Part shown: positions 51,047 through 60,506 of the stretch, piece by piece | Numbering within the stretch: position 1 is the stretch's first letter | How the letters are laid out: every line of letters begins with the position of its first letter | DNA from: Pseudomonas sp. Bc-h | Lineage (GTDB): Bacteria > Pseudomonadota > Gammaproteobacteria > Pseudomonadales > Pseudomonadaceae | NCBI RefSeq assembly: GCF_002080045.1 | Contig: NZ_MUIN01000001.1 | Span: 132,930 to 196,929, forward strand | Length of the DNA stretch: 64,000 bases | Direction of reading: 5' to 3' | Program-made: the position numbers and the translations under genes | Notes under the pieces: generated by a model | Databases searched by the model: none | Seen by the model: only the letters and a program-made list of their open reading frames with translations | What the model was told of the DNA's origin: nothing

Positions 51047-52273
51047 TCATTGCCAGCGGCGGAAGATCAACGACGTGTTGACCCCGCCAAATGCGAAGTT
51101 GTTGTTCATCACGAACTCGTGATTCATGCGCCGGGGTTCGCCGCGCAGGTAATCCAGCTCGCCGCAGCGGCTGTCGACGTCGTCGAGATTGAGCGTGTGG
51201 ATATAGCGGTCGCGATTCATCATCTCGATGGTGAACCACGACTCCAGCGCGCCGCAGGCGCCAAGCGTGTGGCCAAGGAAGCTCTTCTGCGAACTGATCG
51301 GCATGCGTGAGCCGAACAGGCTCTGCGTCGCCAGGGTCTCGGCGATATCGCCTTGTTCGGTCGCAGTGCCATGACCGTTGACGTAGCCGATGGCATCAGG
51401 CGACAGGCCGGCGTCTTCCAGCGCCAGCTCCATGGCACGACGCATGGTGACTTGCTCGGGTCGTGTGGTGTGGACGCCGTCGGCGTTGCTGCCAAAGCCG
51501 ACGATCTCGGCGTGAATCTTCGCGCCACGGGCCAGCGCATGTTCCAGCTCCTCGAGCACCAACATGCCGCCGCCTTCACCGATCACCAGACCGTCGCGGC
51601 CGCTGTCATAGGGGCGCGGGCTGGTGTGCGGTGCATCGTTTTTCAGGCTGGTGGCGTACAGCGCATCGAACACCATGGCTTCGGTCGGGCACAGCTCTTC
51701 GGCACCGCCCGCGAGCATCAGTGGAAGGCGACCGAACTTGATCGCTTCATAGGCATAACCCACGCCCTGGCTGCCACTGGTGCAGGCGCTGGAGGTCGGG
51801 ATCAAACGCCCGGTCAGGTTGAAGAAGATGCTGATATTCGCCGCCGTGGTGTGAGGCATCATGCGCACGTAAGAATTGGCATTGAGGCCTTCGGCGACGG
51901 AGTTCAGCAGCATGTTGCCGAACGCCTTGATCTCGTCGGTGCTGCCAGTAGACGAACCGCAGGCCACACCCATGCGGCCGTCGCGAATGATCGGATCGCC
52001 CAGCAACCCTGCATCGCGCAACGCCTGCTCCGAAGCACCGACGGCCAGGCGTGAAACCCGGCCCATGCTGCGCAGTTGTTTGCGCGTCCAGTGCGACGGC
52101 ACGGTGAAGTCATCGATAGGGCCTGCCAGGCGTGTGTTCAGTTCGCTGAAGCGATCCCATTCGTCCATGCGCCGAATGCCGCTGCGGTTGGCGCTGAAAT
52201 TGGCCTCGATGCTCGCCCAGTCACTGCCCAGCGATGTGATACCGGCCATGCCGGTGACGACGACGCGCTTCAT
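51047..52273 (-). CDS. Aryl polyene beta-ketoacyl-ACP synthase (FabF-like, ApeR-type)
   Basis: A 408-residue ketosynthase with an intact Cys-His-His triad: Cys164 (SSACTSGS), His301 (NGHGTATEQGD) and His335 (SFLGHTLGACG). It elongates or primes the polyene chain with malonyl-ACP. Its ATG overlaps the ketoreductase stop by one base (TGATG). By position (after ketoreductase, end of the biosynthetic block) it corresponds to the ApeR ketosynthase of described clusters; the assignment of the letter is inferred from order. Confidence 0.9.
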   Translation of the reverse strand: MKRVVVTGMAGITSLGSDWASIEANFSANRSGIRRMDEWDRFSELNTRLAGPIDDFTVPSHWTRKQLRSMGRVSRLAVGASEQALRDAGLLGDPIIRDGRMGVACGSSTGSTDEIKAFGNMLLNSVAEGLNANSYVRMMPHTTAANISIFFNLTGRLIPTSSACTSGSQGVGYAYEAIKFGRLPLMLAGGAEELCPTEAMVFDALYATSLKNDAPHTSPRPYDSGRDGLVIGEGGGMLVLEELEHALARGAKIHAEIVGFGSNADGVHTTRPEQVTMRRAMELALEDAGLSPDAIGYVNGHGTATEQGDIAETLATQSLFGSRMPISSQKSFLGHTLGACGALESWFTIEMMNRDRYIHTLNLDDVDSRCGELDYLRGEPRRMNHEFVMNNNFAFGGVNTSLIFRRWQ

Positions 52274-53001
52274 CAGCACAAGCCTCCGTTGACCGCCAGC
52301 ACCTGGCGGGTGATGTACGAAGCTTCCGCCGACATCAGAAAGTTCACGGCACCGGCGACTTCTTCCGGGGTGCCCATGCGTTGCGCGGGGATCATCTTCA
52401 ACAGTTCGTCGACGGGTACGTTTTCGTCGAGCATCGCCGTGTCGATCAATCCGGGTGCCACGCAGTTGACGGTAATCTTGCGTTTACCCAGCTCGATGGC
52501 CAAGGCCTTGGCCGCACCAATGACGCCCGCTTTGGACGCGCTGTAGTTGACCTGTCCGCGGTTGCCGATCAGGCCCGAGACCGAAGTGATGCATACAATG
52601 CGGCCAGCGGCGCGGCGACGAATCATCGGCATCATCACCGGATGCAGTACGTTGTAGAAACCGTCCAGATTGGTGCGCATGACCATATCCCAATCTTCAT
52701 CGGTCAACGCAGGAAACGCACCGTCGCGGGTCAGCCCGGCGTTGCACACCACACCGTAATAGGCGCCATGCGTTTCGACGTCGGCCTCAAGCGTTTCTTT
52801 GCAGGCGGCGCGGTCAGCGACGTCGAATTGCAGCACGCGTGCTTGTTGGCCCAAGGCCTGAATTTGAGCCTGTACCACCTCGGCTTCGGCGCGACCGCTG
52901 CGGCAATGCAGCACGATGTCGTAACCGGCTTGCGCCAGACGCAGGGCAATGGCGCGGCCGATGCCACGGCTGGAGCCGGTGACCAGAATTGAGTCAGTCA
53001 T
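52273..53001 (-). CDS. Aryl polyene 3-ketoacyl-ACP reductase (FabG-like, ApeQ-type)
   Basis: A 242-residue short-chain dehydrogenase: NADP-binding VTGSSRGIGRA, NAG at residues 87-89, catalytic Ser140, Tyr153 and Lys157 (YSASK). It reduces the 3-keto group in each elongation cycle before dehydration; no enoyl reductase is present in the cluster, which leaves the double bonds. It overlaps the dehydratase stop by eight bases. Confidence 0.92.
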   Translation of the reverse strand: MTDSILVTGSSRGIGRAIALRLAQAGYDIVLHCRSGRAEAEVVQAQIQALGQQARVLQFDVADRAACKETLEADVETHGAYYGVVCNAGLTRDGAFPALTDEDWDMVMRTNLDGFYNVLHPVMMPMIRRRAAGRIVCITSVSGLIGNRGQVNYSASKAGVIGAAKALAIELGKRKITVNCVAPGLIDTAMLDENVPVDELLKMIPAQRMGTPEEVAGAVNFLMSAEASYITRQVLAVNGGLC

Positions 53002-53467
53002 TGTCGGCTCCTTCGGCCAAATAGCTCGCCGATTGTGGCGGGCGATAAACGTTGAGTCGGGCGCTGGCTTCTATGCCGGGGCCGCTCAGGTGACACTCGA
53101 ACACGCCCATGCCGCTGTCATCCTGCAGCGAACGCTGGGCGTGGATGATCAGCTCGCTGCCGATCGGGAAATGTTCGACATTGCACTCGAATTTGCGCGT
53201 GCCCAGCAAGAAGCCAAGCTCTACAGCTTCGCCTTTGACGCGGGCCTGACAGCCAGCGTATGCGGCCACGCTCTGCGCCATCAGCTCGACGCCGACCCAC
53301 GCAGGCAGGCTGCCGTCAGGGCGATTGAATAGCCCCCCGGCCCGGACGCTGATCCGCGTGCGGATTTCTTCGTCGCCAAACCCCAGCACTTCGTCGATCA
53401 GGATCATGTCGCCTGCGTGAGGCAACAGATCGGCTGGCGGCCACGGGGAAGGGGTCATGGAGGTCAT
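52994..53467 (-). CDS. Aryl polyene 3-hydroxyacyl-ACP dehydratase (hotdog, ApeP-type)
   Basis: A 157-residue hotdog-fold protein. DLLPHAGDMILIDEVLGF supplies the catalytic His16, and GSLPAWVGVELMAQSVAAYAG forms the long hotdog helix with a conserved Glu. The start ATG overlaps the stop of the upstream ketosynthase by four bases; the frame is open much further upstream, inside that gene. In described APE systems two such dehydratases pair as a heterodimer; the 3' part of the other one is at 63822-64000. Confidence 0.9.
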   Translation of the reverse strand: MTSMTPSPWPPADLLPHAGDMILIDEVLGFGDEEIRTRISVRAGGLFNRPDGSLPAWVGVELMAQSVAAYAGCQARVKGEAVELGFLLGTRKFECNVEHFPIGSELIIHAQRSLQDDSGMGVFECHLSGPGIEASARLNVYRPPQSASYLAEGADND

Positions 53468-54660
53468 GCGCCATCTCCGATGATCAGACTGACGTTGTTG
53501 CCACCGAAGGCAAACGAATTGCTCATCAGGCGACGCGAGGAATTCTGCTGCAGCGTGTCGCCGGGCGTAACCCAGCGCAGTGCAGGCAGGCCTGTATCGG
53601 CTTGGCCGTCCCACACATGAGGCGGCAATTGCCGATCGCGGTTTTCCGGCGACAGTGCAAGCCAGCAGAACGCCGCTTCCAGCGCGCCCGCCGCACCAAG
53701 GGTGTGGCCGGTCAGGGGCTTGGTGGACGAGCACGGCACGCCCTCGGGGAAGAGAGCATTCACGGCCAGTGATTCCATCGCGTCGTTGTGCTGAGTTGCG
53801 GTGCCATGCAGGTTCAGATAATTGATGTCACTGGCGTGCAATTTCGCGTTATCCAGTGCTTTTTGCATCGCCTGGTGTGCGCCGCGTCCGGAGGGTTCGG
53901 GGGCGGAAATATGGTGAGCATCGGAACTGGCGCCGGCACCAAGCAGGGCGATGCGGTGATCGCCGCTGGCCTCGCGGGTCATCAGAAACACCGCCGCCGC
54001 CTCGCCGATATTGATGCCGCTGCGGTTGATCGAGAACGGATTGCAGCGCTGGTTCGAGACCGCTTCCAGCGACGAGAAACCGTTCAGTGTCAGCTTGCAC
54101 AGGCTGTCCACACCGCCACACAGCACTGCGTCGCACAGGTTCATGTCGAGCAGGCGCCGAGCGCTGAGCAGGGCGCGGGCGCTGGACGTGCAGGCCGTGG
54201 AAATCACGTAGGCCGGGCCACTCACGTCCAGCCACGCGGCGAGAAAACTGGCTGGCGCGCTGAGTTCCTGCTGGTGATAGTCGTAGTCAGCAGGAAAGGC
54301 CTCGTCGCGCAGATAGCTCGCAATGCCACGACTGGCTTCGTCGATACCGGAGGTGCTGGTGCCGAGGATCACGCCAATCCGGTGCTTACCGTATTTTGCG
54401 ATGGCTTTTTGAATATCGGTCTCGATCTGCAACGCCGCAGCTAGTAGCAACTGGTTGTTGCGACTGCTCTGTTGACCAAGCTCAGCAGGGATTTGCGGCA
54501 GCAGACTTTTCACCGCCCCGACAGGCAGCGAGCGCTCAGGCACCCAGCCGCTTTCGGTGTGCATGCCCGAGGTGTCGCCGGCGAACAACGTGCGCGCAAC
54601 GCTTGCGCGATCATCGCCCAGCGAGCAAATAAGCCCCAGTGCATTGAGGTAGGCCGTCAT
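53464..54660 (-). CDS. Aryl polyene beta-ketoacyl-ACP synthase (ApeO-type)
   Basis: A 398-residue condensing enzyme with Cys157 (STACTSS), His285 (LHGTATQHND) and His319 (TGHTLGAAG), so the triad is complete and this is not the Cys-less chain length factor. In the APE system the main ketosynthase works with a chain length factor encoded elsewhere in the cluster, expected beyond the window. Overlaps of four bases with the neighbouring lipoprotein and dehydratase genes. Confidence 0.9.
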   Translation of the reverse strand: MTAYLNALGLICSLGDDRASVARTLFAGDTSGMHTESGWVPERSLPVGAVKSLLPQIPAELGQQSSRNNQLLLAAALQIETDIQKAIAKYGKHRIGVILGTSTSGIDEASRGIASYLRDEAFPADYDYHQQELSAPASFLAAWLDVSGPAYVISTACTSSARALLSARRLLDMNLCDAVLCGGVDSLCKLTLNGFSSLEAVSNQRCNPFSINRSGINIGEAAAVFLMTREASGDHRIALLGAGASSDAHHISAPEPSGRGAHQAMQKALDNAKLHASDINYLNLHGTATQHNDAMESLAVNALFPEGVPCSSTKPLTGHTLGAAGALEAAFCWLALSPENRDRQLPPHVWDGQADTGLPALRWVTPGDTLQQNSSRRLMSNSFAFGGNNVSLIIGDGA

Positions 54661-55145
54661 TTTGAGGCCTTGCCTTGAAGCGGGCTGACGACGTACTTCA
54701 GTTCACCGCTTTCCAGGGTGATGCGAAAGATGCCCTCGGAGGCGTAATCGACCCTCCATCGGTCTTCGAGGATGCGGCCATGCGGCAGGAGCTGGACGCC
54801 CGGATAGTCGAAGCGCACTTCTTTTTCTGAGGTCAATGCGAACAGCACTGCGGCGAACAGTTCTCGGGCCTCAGGGTTTGGCGGCAGCAGGCCGTCGGCT
54901 TTCCAGCTGTCTTCCTCCAACTGCTGGCGCGCCAGCGGAATGCCCAGCGGGTCCATCAACGACCAGCGCAGGCCATGGCGCTCTTTCTGGACTACCAACA
55001 GCCAGTCCTGGCGCTTGCCAGCCTGTTCGCGCTGGACGTGCAACTGCTGCGGAAACTTGATGTGCGGGATTTGCGCCGGCAAAGGCGCATGGCTGGTGCA
55101 GGCGCTCAGCAACAGAACGCAAGCCAGCAGAAGGGTGCGGATCAT
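54657..55145 (-). CDS. DUF3261 outer-membrane lipoprotein (ApeN-type)
   Basis: A 162-residue lipoprotein with lipobox LLSAC (Cys16) and a mature beta-rich domain resembling LolB-like folds. DUF3261 proteins occur in aryl polyene clusters and probably help place the product in the outer membrane. It overlaps both the ketosynthase and the methyltransferase by four bases. Confidence 0.85.
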   Translation of the reverse strand: MIRTLLLACVLLLSACTSHAPLPAQIPHIKFPQQLHVQREQAGKRQDWLLVVQKERHGLRWSLMDPLGIPLARQQLEEDSWKADGLLPPNPEARELFAAVLFALTSEKEVRFDYPGVQLLPHGRILEDRWRVDYASEGIFRITLESGELKYVVSPLQGKASK

Positions 55146-55888
55146 GAGATGTCACCTTCGAGTGGTGCCTGTGGCGGTTTACGTGCGACAACGTTGATCA
55201 ACGTCTCTTCACGTTCGCCAAACGGCTTGGGTTTGACCAGTTTCAAACGTTCCAGCAAGCCGAAGTCCCTGGCACGGCTCCACCACAAGTAGGGGTAAGA
55301 GACGTTCTGGGCGGCAAATTGAAAACCTTCTTCACGCAACATGTCCAGATATTGCGCCGCGCTCTTCTGCACATGCATCGGATGGCGGAAAAACCAGCGA
55401 ATTACCCAGGTATCGATGTAGGCCTCGGTAGATTCGGCGAACAGCAGATAACCGCCCGGCTTTAGGACGCGATAAAACTCGGCGAGGGCCTGTTCCTGCT
55501 CGACCAGATGATGAAAGGTCTGATGGCAGAACACCACGTCTACGCTGGCGTCCGCGAGTCTCAGGGCGGCGCAGTCGCCGCCGATCAGTTCGACGTTCAG
55601 CCGACGGCGTTCGGCTTCTTCACCACTGAGCTTGAGGCTGGCGGGGTCGGCATCCACACCTAGAATCTGCACCGGGTTGAAGACCTTGTGCAGGTACTGG
55701 AAGGACTTGCCCTGCCCGCAACCGGCGTCGAGTATCACCGGGTTTTCCGGCAAGTGTTCGCTGAACAGGCTGCGCAGATCGTTGATCGCCACGCGCAACA
55801 CATGGTGCTGCCAGGTGTGGCTGCGCAGGAAGGCAAAGCCCAGGCGGGTTTCCTCGACGTAGGTGCGGGAATAATACTGTTCAGTCAT
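55142..55888 (-). CDS. SAM-dependent class I methyltransferase
   Basis: A 248-residue Rossmann-fold methyltransferase: motif I VILDAGCGQGKS (residues 51-62), acidic GVDAD for SAM binding, motif near VDVVFCHQTFHHL, and RVLKPGGYLLFAES. It probably O-methylates the aryl head group or another position of the polyene; the acceptor cannot be read. Four-base overlaps with both neighbours. Confidence 0.85.
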   Translation of the reverse strand: MTEQYYSRTYVEETRLGFAFLRSHTWQHHVLRVAINDLRSLFSEHLPENPVILDAGCGQGKSFQYLHKVFNPVQILGVDADPASLKLSGEEAERRRLNVELIGGDCAALRLADASVDVVFCHQTFHHLVEQEQALAEFYRVLKPGGYLLFAESTEAYIDTWVIRWFFRHPMHVQKSAAQYLDMLREEGFQFAAQNVSYPYLWWSRARDFGLLERLKLVKPKPFGEREETLINVVARKPPQAPLEGDIS

Positions 55889-57117
55889 TGGCCGGTGCTC
55901 GCGCAGATTTCCGCCAGCATGCGCAGGCGCCGCTTGGGTTCAGCCACGAACGGGTTGCGCTCGTCCCAGGCGTAACCGGCGAGGATCGAGCAGATCATTC
56001 GGCGGATGTCGTCGGTGCTGTTCGGGTAGAAGATCACGTCCTGAAAGCTGCCTTCGTACCAGCCCTCGACATAGGCGCGGAAGGTGTCGACCCCTCGCTT
56101 GAGCGGCACGGCGAACTCGCTTTCCCAGTCAACGCTTTCGCCTTGCAACTGACGGTGCAGCACGCCTGCCGCCATGCTGGCCGAACGCATGGCGATGGTC
56201 ACCCCGGAAGAAAACACAGGGTCGAGGAATTCAGCGGCATTGCCCAGCAGCGCGAAGCCTTTGCCGTGCAGGGTTTTGACGTTGGCGGCATAGCCACCGA
56301 TGGTCCGCGCCGGGGTATCCCAGACAGCGTTTTGCAACACGCGGCTCAGGCTCGGCGTCTCGTCGATGAATGCGCGCAAACAGGCATCCAGATCCTCGGG
56401 TTTTTCCTTGAAGCGTTCGGCAGAAGCCACCACGCCCACCGAGCAGCGGCCGTTACTGAACGGAATCGACCAGAACCACACGTCGCGCAGGGTCGGGTGA
56501 ACGGTGACTAGAATCTTCTCGCGATCAAAATTTTGATCGTCGATGAGGTCTTCGACGTGGGTGAACACGGCCTGACGCAACGGGAAGTTAGACGGCGCTT
56601 CGAGGTCCAGCAGCCGCGGCAATACACGTCCGTAACCGCTGGCGTCGAGTACGAAGCCGGCCTGCACACGGTACTCGCTACCATCGGCGCGCTGCACGTC
56701 GAGGACCGGCTGCTCGCCACTGAAGTCAGCGGCAGTGATCGTTTCCAGATACCGGATTTCCACGCCTTGACGCGCTGCTTCATCGGCCAGCAATTTGTCG
56801 AAGTCGGCGCGCTGCACCTGGAACGTCGTCGGCTTGCCGTTGCTGAAGGTGTCGCCGAAATCGAAGGCGCTGTACTGCTCGCCACAGGCGAAGGCCGCGC
56901 CGTTCTTGCGCTGGAAACCTGCGGCCGTGACTGCTTCGAGCATGCCTGCCTCTTCGACGAAATCGAGGCAGTGCGACAGCAGGCTTTCACCAATGGAGAA
57001 GCGCGGGAACTGCTGTCGCTCGATGATCAGAACATCATGACCCTGACGTTTGAGCAGCGCGGCGGCGATGGCTCCGGCAGGGCCGGCACCGATCACCACG
57101 ATCTGGCGACATTCCAT
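55885..57117 (-). CDS. FAD-dependent halogenase-like enzyme of the aryl polyene cluster
   Basis: A 410-residue flavoprotein. FAD-binding GAGPAGAI (residues 10-17), Lys71 in GFQRKNGAAF at the place of the catalytic halogenase lysine, and W-x-W-x-I-P at residues 214-219 (WFWSIP), the hallmark of flavin-dependent halogenases. Then GNAAEFLDPVFSSGV, the second FAD-binding segment. The ATG at 57117 lies six bases after the MMPL stop; the frame continues far upstream inside that gene. Xanthomonadins are brominated, so halogenation of the aryl ring is plausible, but family members also include hydroxylases and dehydrogenases. Confidence 0.8.
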   Translation of the reverse strand: MECRQIVVIGAGPAGAIAAALLKRQGHDVLIIERQQFPRFSIGESLLSHCLDFVEEAGMLEAVTAAGFQRKNGAAFACGEQYSAFDFGDTFSNGKPTTFQVQRADFDKLLADEAARQGVEIRYLETITAADFSGEQPVLDVQRADGSEYRVQAGFVLDASGYGRVLPRLLDLEAPSNFPLRQAVFTHVEDLIDDQNFDREKILVTVHPTLRDVWFWSIPFSNGRCSVGVVASAERFKEKPEDLDACLRAFIDETPSLSRVLQNAVWDTPARTIGGYAANVKTLHGKGFALLGNAAEFLDPVFSSGVTIAMRSASMAAGVLHRQLQGESVDWESEFAVPLKRGVDTFRAYVEGWYEGSFQDVIFYPNSTDDIRRMICSILAGYAWDERNPFVAEPKRRLRMLAEICASTGQ

Positions 57118-57122
57118 TTCAG

Positions 57123-59489
57123 CTATGGGCACAAGGTTTCCTTTTCGAGTGTTTTGACGGTGTCGATGTCTTTCGAGGTTGCGGTCGGAGGGCTGGCAGC
57201 TGCCCACGGCGCGAGCATGAAGCTGAAGGCAAGGCCCAGGCTGACGGATAGACCGAAGTTGCTGACCGCTGGGGTGCTGGAAATCGCCAGCAACCCGAAC
57301 GACAGCCAGGTAGTCACCGCGGCGAGCAGAGTGCCGAGCAGACTGACCGCTGTGCCACCGATCTGCTCGCGCATGAGGATTGCGTAATCGACACTGATCG
57401 CTGTCACCAGCAGCAAGCCGAACAGGCTGAACAACGTCAGCGGCTGACCAAGCCAGCCCAGGCTCGCCAGGCTGCACAGCGCCGCCAGTAATGGCAGCGC
57501 GACGATGCGCAGCGCGCCCCTGAGGCCGAATGGCACAATCAGCAGGATGACGATCAGTACGCACGACAACAGCTTCAGTTCGGCTGCACTGACCTGAGTG
57601 GCGGCGAAGACCTTGTTCAGATCGCCCAGCCGATCCACCAGCTGCACGCCAGGCAGGTCCTGAGCCTGTATCCGCAGCAGGTTCGCATCATTCAGGCCTT
57701 GCAGGCTGACGATCCCCGCCACGCCTTGCTCGGTTTTACCCATCCACAGCAAACGCCAGGGCTCGCCCAAAGGGCCGGCCAACAGGCTGTCGATGTCTTG
57801 AGTGGGCAGGGCACGCAAGGCTGCGAGCTCCTTGTTCAACGCTTCCAAGGGTACGCCAAGGTCAAGCAGCGGCTGCCAGTATCCGGGCAGTGCGTCGAGA
57901 GCGTTGTGTGCTGACATTTGTTCAGCGGGAGTTGCCACCAGTTGATTCAACGCCAGGTAGCCTTGCAGCTTGCCCAGCATCACCAACTGATCGAGGCGCA
58001 AACTGAGTGCGGTCTGGCGCTCCAGCAATTGTTGCTGATCGACACCGCGAACCAGGAAGAACTGGCTGGTGGGTTGGTAACCGGTAATCCGTGCGACCGA
58101 ACGCGCCTCGTCAGTGAGGCTTTGTGGCGCGGCGATCCACTGACGGATGTCGTTCTTGGTGGTCAGCTGCCAGAGGCCGGCTGCGCAGAAGATCAACAGC
58201 AGCGCCAAGAGAACTGGAGTCCCCACGCGTTTCAGCAGTCGAGCGCGAAGCTCGATCAGACTCTCGGCGACCTTTAGCGGCCATTCGGCCGGGCGCAACT
58301 CCACGCCCTTGAGCAGGGCGGGCAGCAGGCACACGGCAGCGAGGTAAGCGCCGATCAGGCCTGCGGCAGAGAACACCGCGATCTGGGTCAGGGCAGGGAA
58401 GGGCGTCCAGGCCAGCGCCAGATAACCGATGCAGCTGGTGGCCAGACTCAGGCTCAGGCCCGAGAGCGTGAGGCGCAATGCCGGCCAGCTGCGCCAGGGT
58501 CTCAGACTCCAGCCTTTGGAGAGGTAGTGCAGCGGATAGTCCACGGCGACGCCAATCAGGCTTGAACCGAGCACCAGCGTCATCACATGCATCTTGCCGA
58601 ACAGCGCGATGCACGCCGTGGCGCCGAACAACATACCGACCACAACTGGCACGAACGCCAGCAAAACGCGCCAGCGTCTGAACGCCAACAGCAGCAACAA
58701 CAGAATGCCCAACGTGGCGCCGCCGCCGACCCAGGTAATTTCCCGGGTCGCTTGTTGTTGTCCATTCGCAGCGTAGAGCAGCCCGCTGGCGGCCAACAGT
58801 TGGGCGTCAGCCGTGGTGGCCTGAGCCCGCGCCTCGTCCAGCAGGTCCGAGACCTTGAGTGGCAGGCTCATGTCAAAAGCATCAGCCTGGGTTCGTGCGC
58901 GCAGCAGCACCCAGCTTTTGCCATCGGCGTTGGCGATAAGTGCGCCACTGCCGATGTCCAGCTGTACCGAGCCGTGATGCTTCTGACTGTTCTGGATACG
59001 GCCGGTCAGGCCCAGCCAATCTTCATGGCTCGGTACCAGACTGAAACCGCCGAAGGGATCGAACAGGCTCTGCACACGCTTCTGGATGAAGGCCTGAGGA
59101 TGGTCGATCAGCTCGGAACGGTCGCTGTCTGCGAGCATTGCCAGACGCCCTTGCAGTAGCTGTTCGCGCAGCGCCGGAAGGTCGGCCTGCAGGTTCCACT
59201 GGACCTTTTCGAACAGCCCGCTCGCCTGCCATTCATCGCTGATGCGGTGGGCCAGTTCGATGGCTTGCTGTTTGTCTGTGTGCCCGACCAACACCAGCAT
59301 TTCGCGGTTCAGCGGTTCCTGAATACGTCGCTCGGCGCGCAGCTCAAGGCCGTCAGGGTTGTTGCCGGGCACCAGTTCCATCAGGTTTGCCGACAGCGGC
59401 GCACCAGCATGCCACTGCCAGCCCGCCAGCGCGGCGACTGCCACCAGGATGATCAGGAAAAGGCGCGGCAGCAGGCGTTCAATCGGCAA
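57123..59489 (-). CDS. MMPL/RND-like exporter (ApeM-type)
   Basis: A 788-residue inner-membrane protein of the MMPL family: first helix at residues 6-24, a periplasmic domain, a block of about five helices (260-420), a second periplasmic domain and a terminal helix block (650-770). SLIGVAVDYPLHYLSKG and LLVTAISVDYAILMRE carry the conserved Asp-Tyr pairs of the proton relay. It probably moves the finished lipid-anchored polyene outward, passing it to the LolA-like carrier. The start is TTG, overlapping lolA-like by 11 bases. Confidence 0.87.
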   Translation of the reverse strand: MPIERLLPRLFLIILVAVAALAGWQWHAGAPLSANLMELVPGNNPDGLELRAERRIQEPLNREMLVLVGHTDKQQAIELAHRISDEWQASGLFEKVQWNLQADLPALREQLLQGRLAMLADSDRSELIDHPQAFIQKRVQSLFDPFGGFSLVPSHEDWLGLTGRIQNSQKHHGSVQLDIGSGALIANADGKSWVLLRARTQADAFDMSLPLKVSDLLDEARAQATTADAQLLAASGLLYAANGQQQATREITWVGGGATLGILLLLLLAFRRWRVLLAFVPVVVGMLFGATACIALFGKMHVMTLVLGSSLIGVAVDYPLHYLSKGWSLRPWRSWPALRLTLSGLSLSLATSCIGYLALAWTPFPALTQIAVFSAAGLIGAYLAAVCLLPALLKGVELRPAEWPLKVAESLIELRARLLKRVGTPVLLALLLIFCAAGLWQLTTKNDIRQWIAAPQSLTDEARSVARITGYQPTSQFFLVRGVDQQQLLERQTALSLRLDQLVMLGKLQGYLALNQLVATPAEQMSAHNALDALPGYWQPLLDLGVPLEALNKELAALRALPTQDIDSLLAGPLGEPWRLLWMGKTEQGVAGIVSLQGLNDANLLRIQAQDLPGVQLVDRLGDLNKVFAATQVSAAELKLLSCVLIVILLIVPFGLRGALRIVALPLLAALCSLASLGWLGQPLTLFSLFGLLLVTAISVDYAILMREQIGGTAVSLLGTLLAAVTTWLSFGLLAISSTPAVSNFGLSVSLGLAFSFMLAPWAAASPPTATSKDIDTVKTLEKETLCP

Positions 59490-60084
59490 AGTCAGCGCGC
59501 TCCGAATCGCTCAACGGCTTGGCGCTGGTGCTGTCGATCATCTTAAGCAGCGTGCTGTCCCCCTGGGTTTCCAGCAGTTCGATGCGCTTTACCAGCGCGC
59601 CGCCGTCAATGTTGATCTGCTTGAAAATCTGTTGGAGCAACAACGAACGCGGGATCAGCGTCAGCTGCCAGGCTTGCGCGTCGCCGCTCAGATGCAGTTC
59701 GAAGTCGCGCTGCAGACCACTGCTGTCGCCTTGCAGCACGGCGAGAAACAAACGGTTCTGCTCGGCGCCGGCGCTCTTGCCGGGGAGCATTTGCCAGCTG
59801 TCGTCAGCCTCCCGACGGGCGATGCCGGCGCAGGTGATGCGGTAGTCCTGCTTGAGCGGCGTATTCAAGAGCCAGAGTAGGCCCGAGTCCTTCGCCAGCA
59901 CGAAGTTACCTTTGCTGGTCAGCGGCTGAGGCAATGAACGCAGGTGTTTTTCCTGAATAAAAGCACCGTGGATCACGCTCGGTTTTGCCAGTTGCTCGCT
60001 GAGTTGTTGCAGGTCGAAGGCGTGGGCAAGCGTTGTCAGGCTCAACAGCAGCAAGGTGCAAAGCCCTTTGTGGAAAAGGTTCAT
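59479..60084 (-). CDS. LolA-like periplasmic carrier (ApeL-type)
   Basis: A 201-residue protein with a signal peptide cut after LAHA (residue 22) and a LolA-like half-barrel domain. It is specific to the aryl polyene cluster rather than the housekeeping LolA, and likely chaperones the lipid product across the periplasm to the DUF3261 lipoprotein. It overlaps the thioesterase gene by four bases. Confidence 0.85.
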   Translation of the reverse strand: MNLFHKGLCTLLLLSLTTLAHAFDLQQLSEQLAKPSVIHGAFIQEKHLRSLPQPLTSKGNFVLAKDSGLLWLLNTPLKQDYRITCAGIARREADDSWQMLPGKSAGAEQNRLFLAVLQGDSSGLQRDFELHLSGDAQAWQLTLIPRSLLLQQIFKQINIDGGALVKRIELLETQGDSTLLKMIDSTSAKPLSDSERADFAD

Positions 60085-60506
60085 GAGAGCGCCCTCTCGA
60101 CCGCTTCGACGAACACCTTGGGCGAGGCCAGTTGCATCTCGCGGCTGTTGACGTCAACCGCCACCTGCACGGTGCTGGCACGCGTCAAACGCTCGCCCGT
60201 GGCCTTGTCGGTAATGAGGTAATCGATCTTCAGGCGGTTTTCCCATTCCACGAGGCTGGCGCGCACGTTGATACGCTGGCCGAACACTGCGCCGCGTACA
60301 TAACGCAGTTGCAGGTCGATCACCGGCCACGCGTAACCCGATTCGAGCATGTGCGTGTAGTTGTGGCCGAGCTTGTCGAGCAGCGCGCAGCGCGCCACCT
60401 CCAGGTATTTCACGTAGTGCCCGTGCCAGACGACGTGCATGGTGTCGACGTCGAAAAATGGCACCAGCACTTCAGTGTCTTCGTGAATAACGCCCTTGCT
60501 ACGCAT
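60081..60506 (-). CDS. Hotdog acyl-CoA/ACP thioesterase (4HBT-like, ApeK-type)
   Basis: A 141-residue 4-hydroxybenzoyl-CoA thioesterase-type protein: VPFFDVDTMHVVWHGHYVKYLEVAR contains the catalytic Asp of the family near residue 20 and the helix-start His-Gly-His. It probably releases or edits acyl chains on the ACP. The ATG at 60506 overlaps the ammonia-lyase stop by eight bases; the longer frame lies inside that gene. Confidence 0.88.
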   Translation of the reverse strand: MRSKGVIHEDTEVLVPFFDVDTMHVVWHGHYVKYLEVARCALLDKLGHNYTHMLESGYAWPVIDLQLRYVRGAVFGQRINVRASLVEWENRLKIDYLITDKATGERLTRASTVQVAVDVNSREMQLASPKVFVEAVERALS

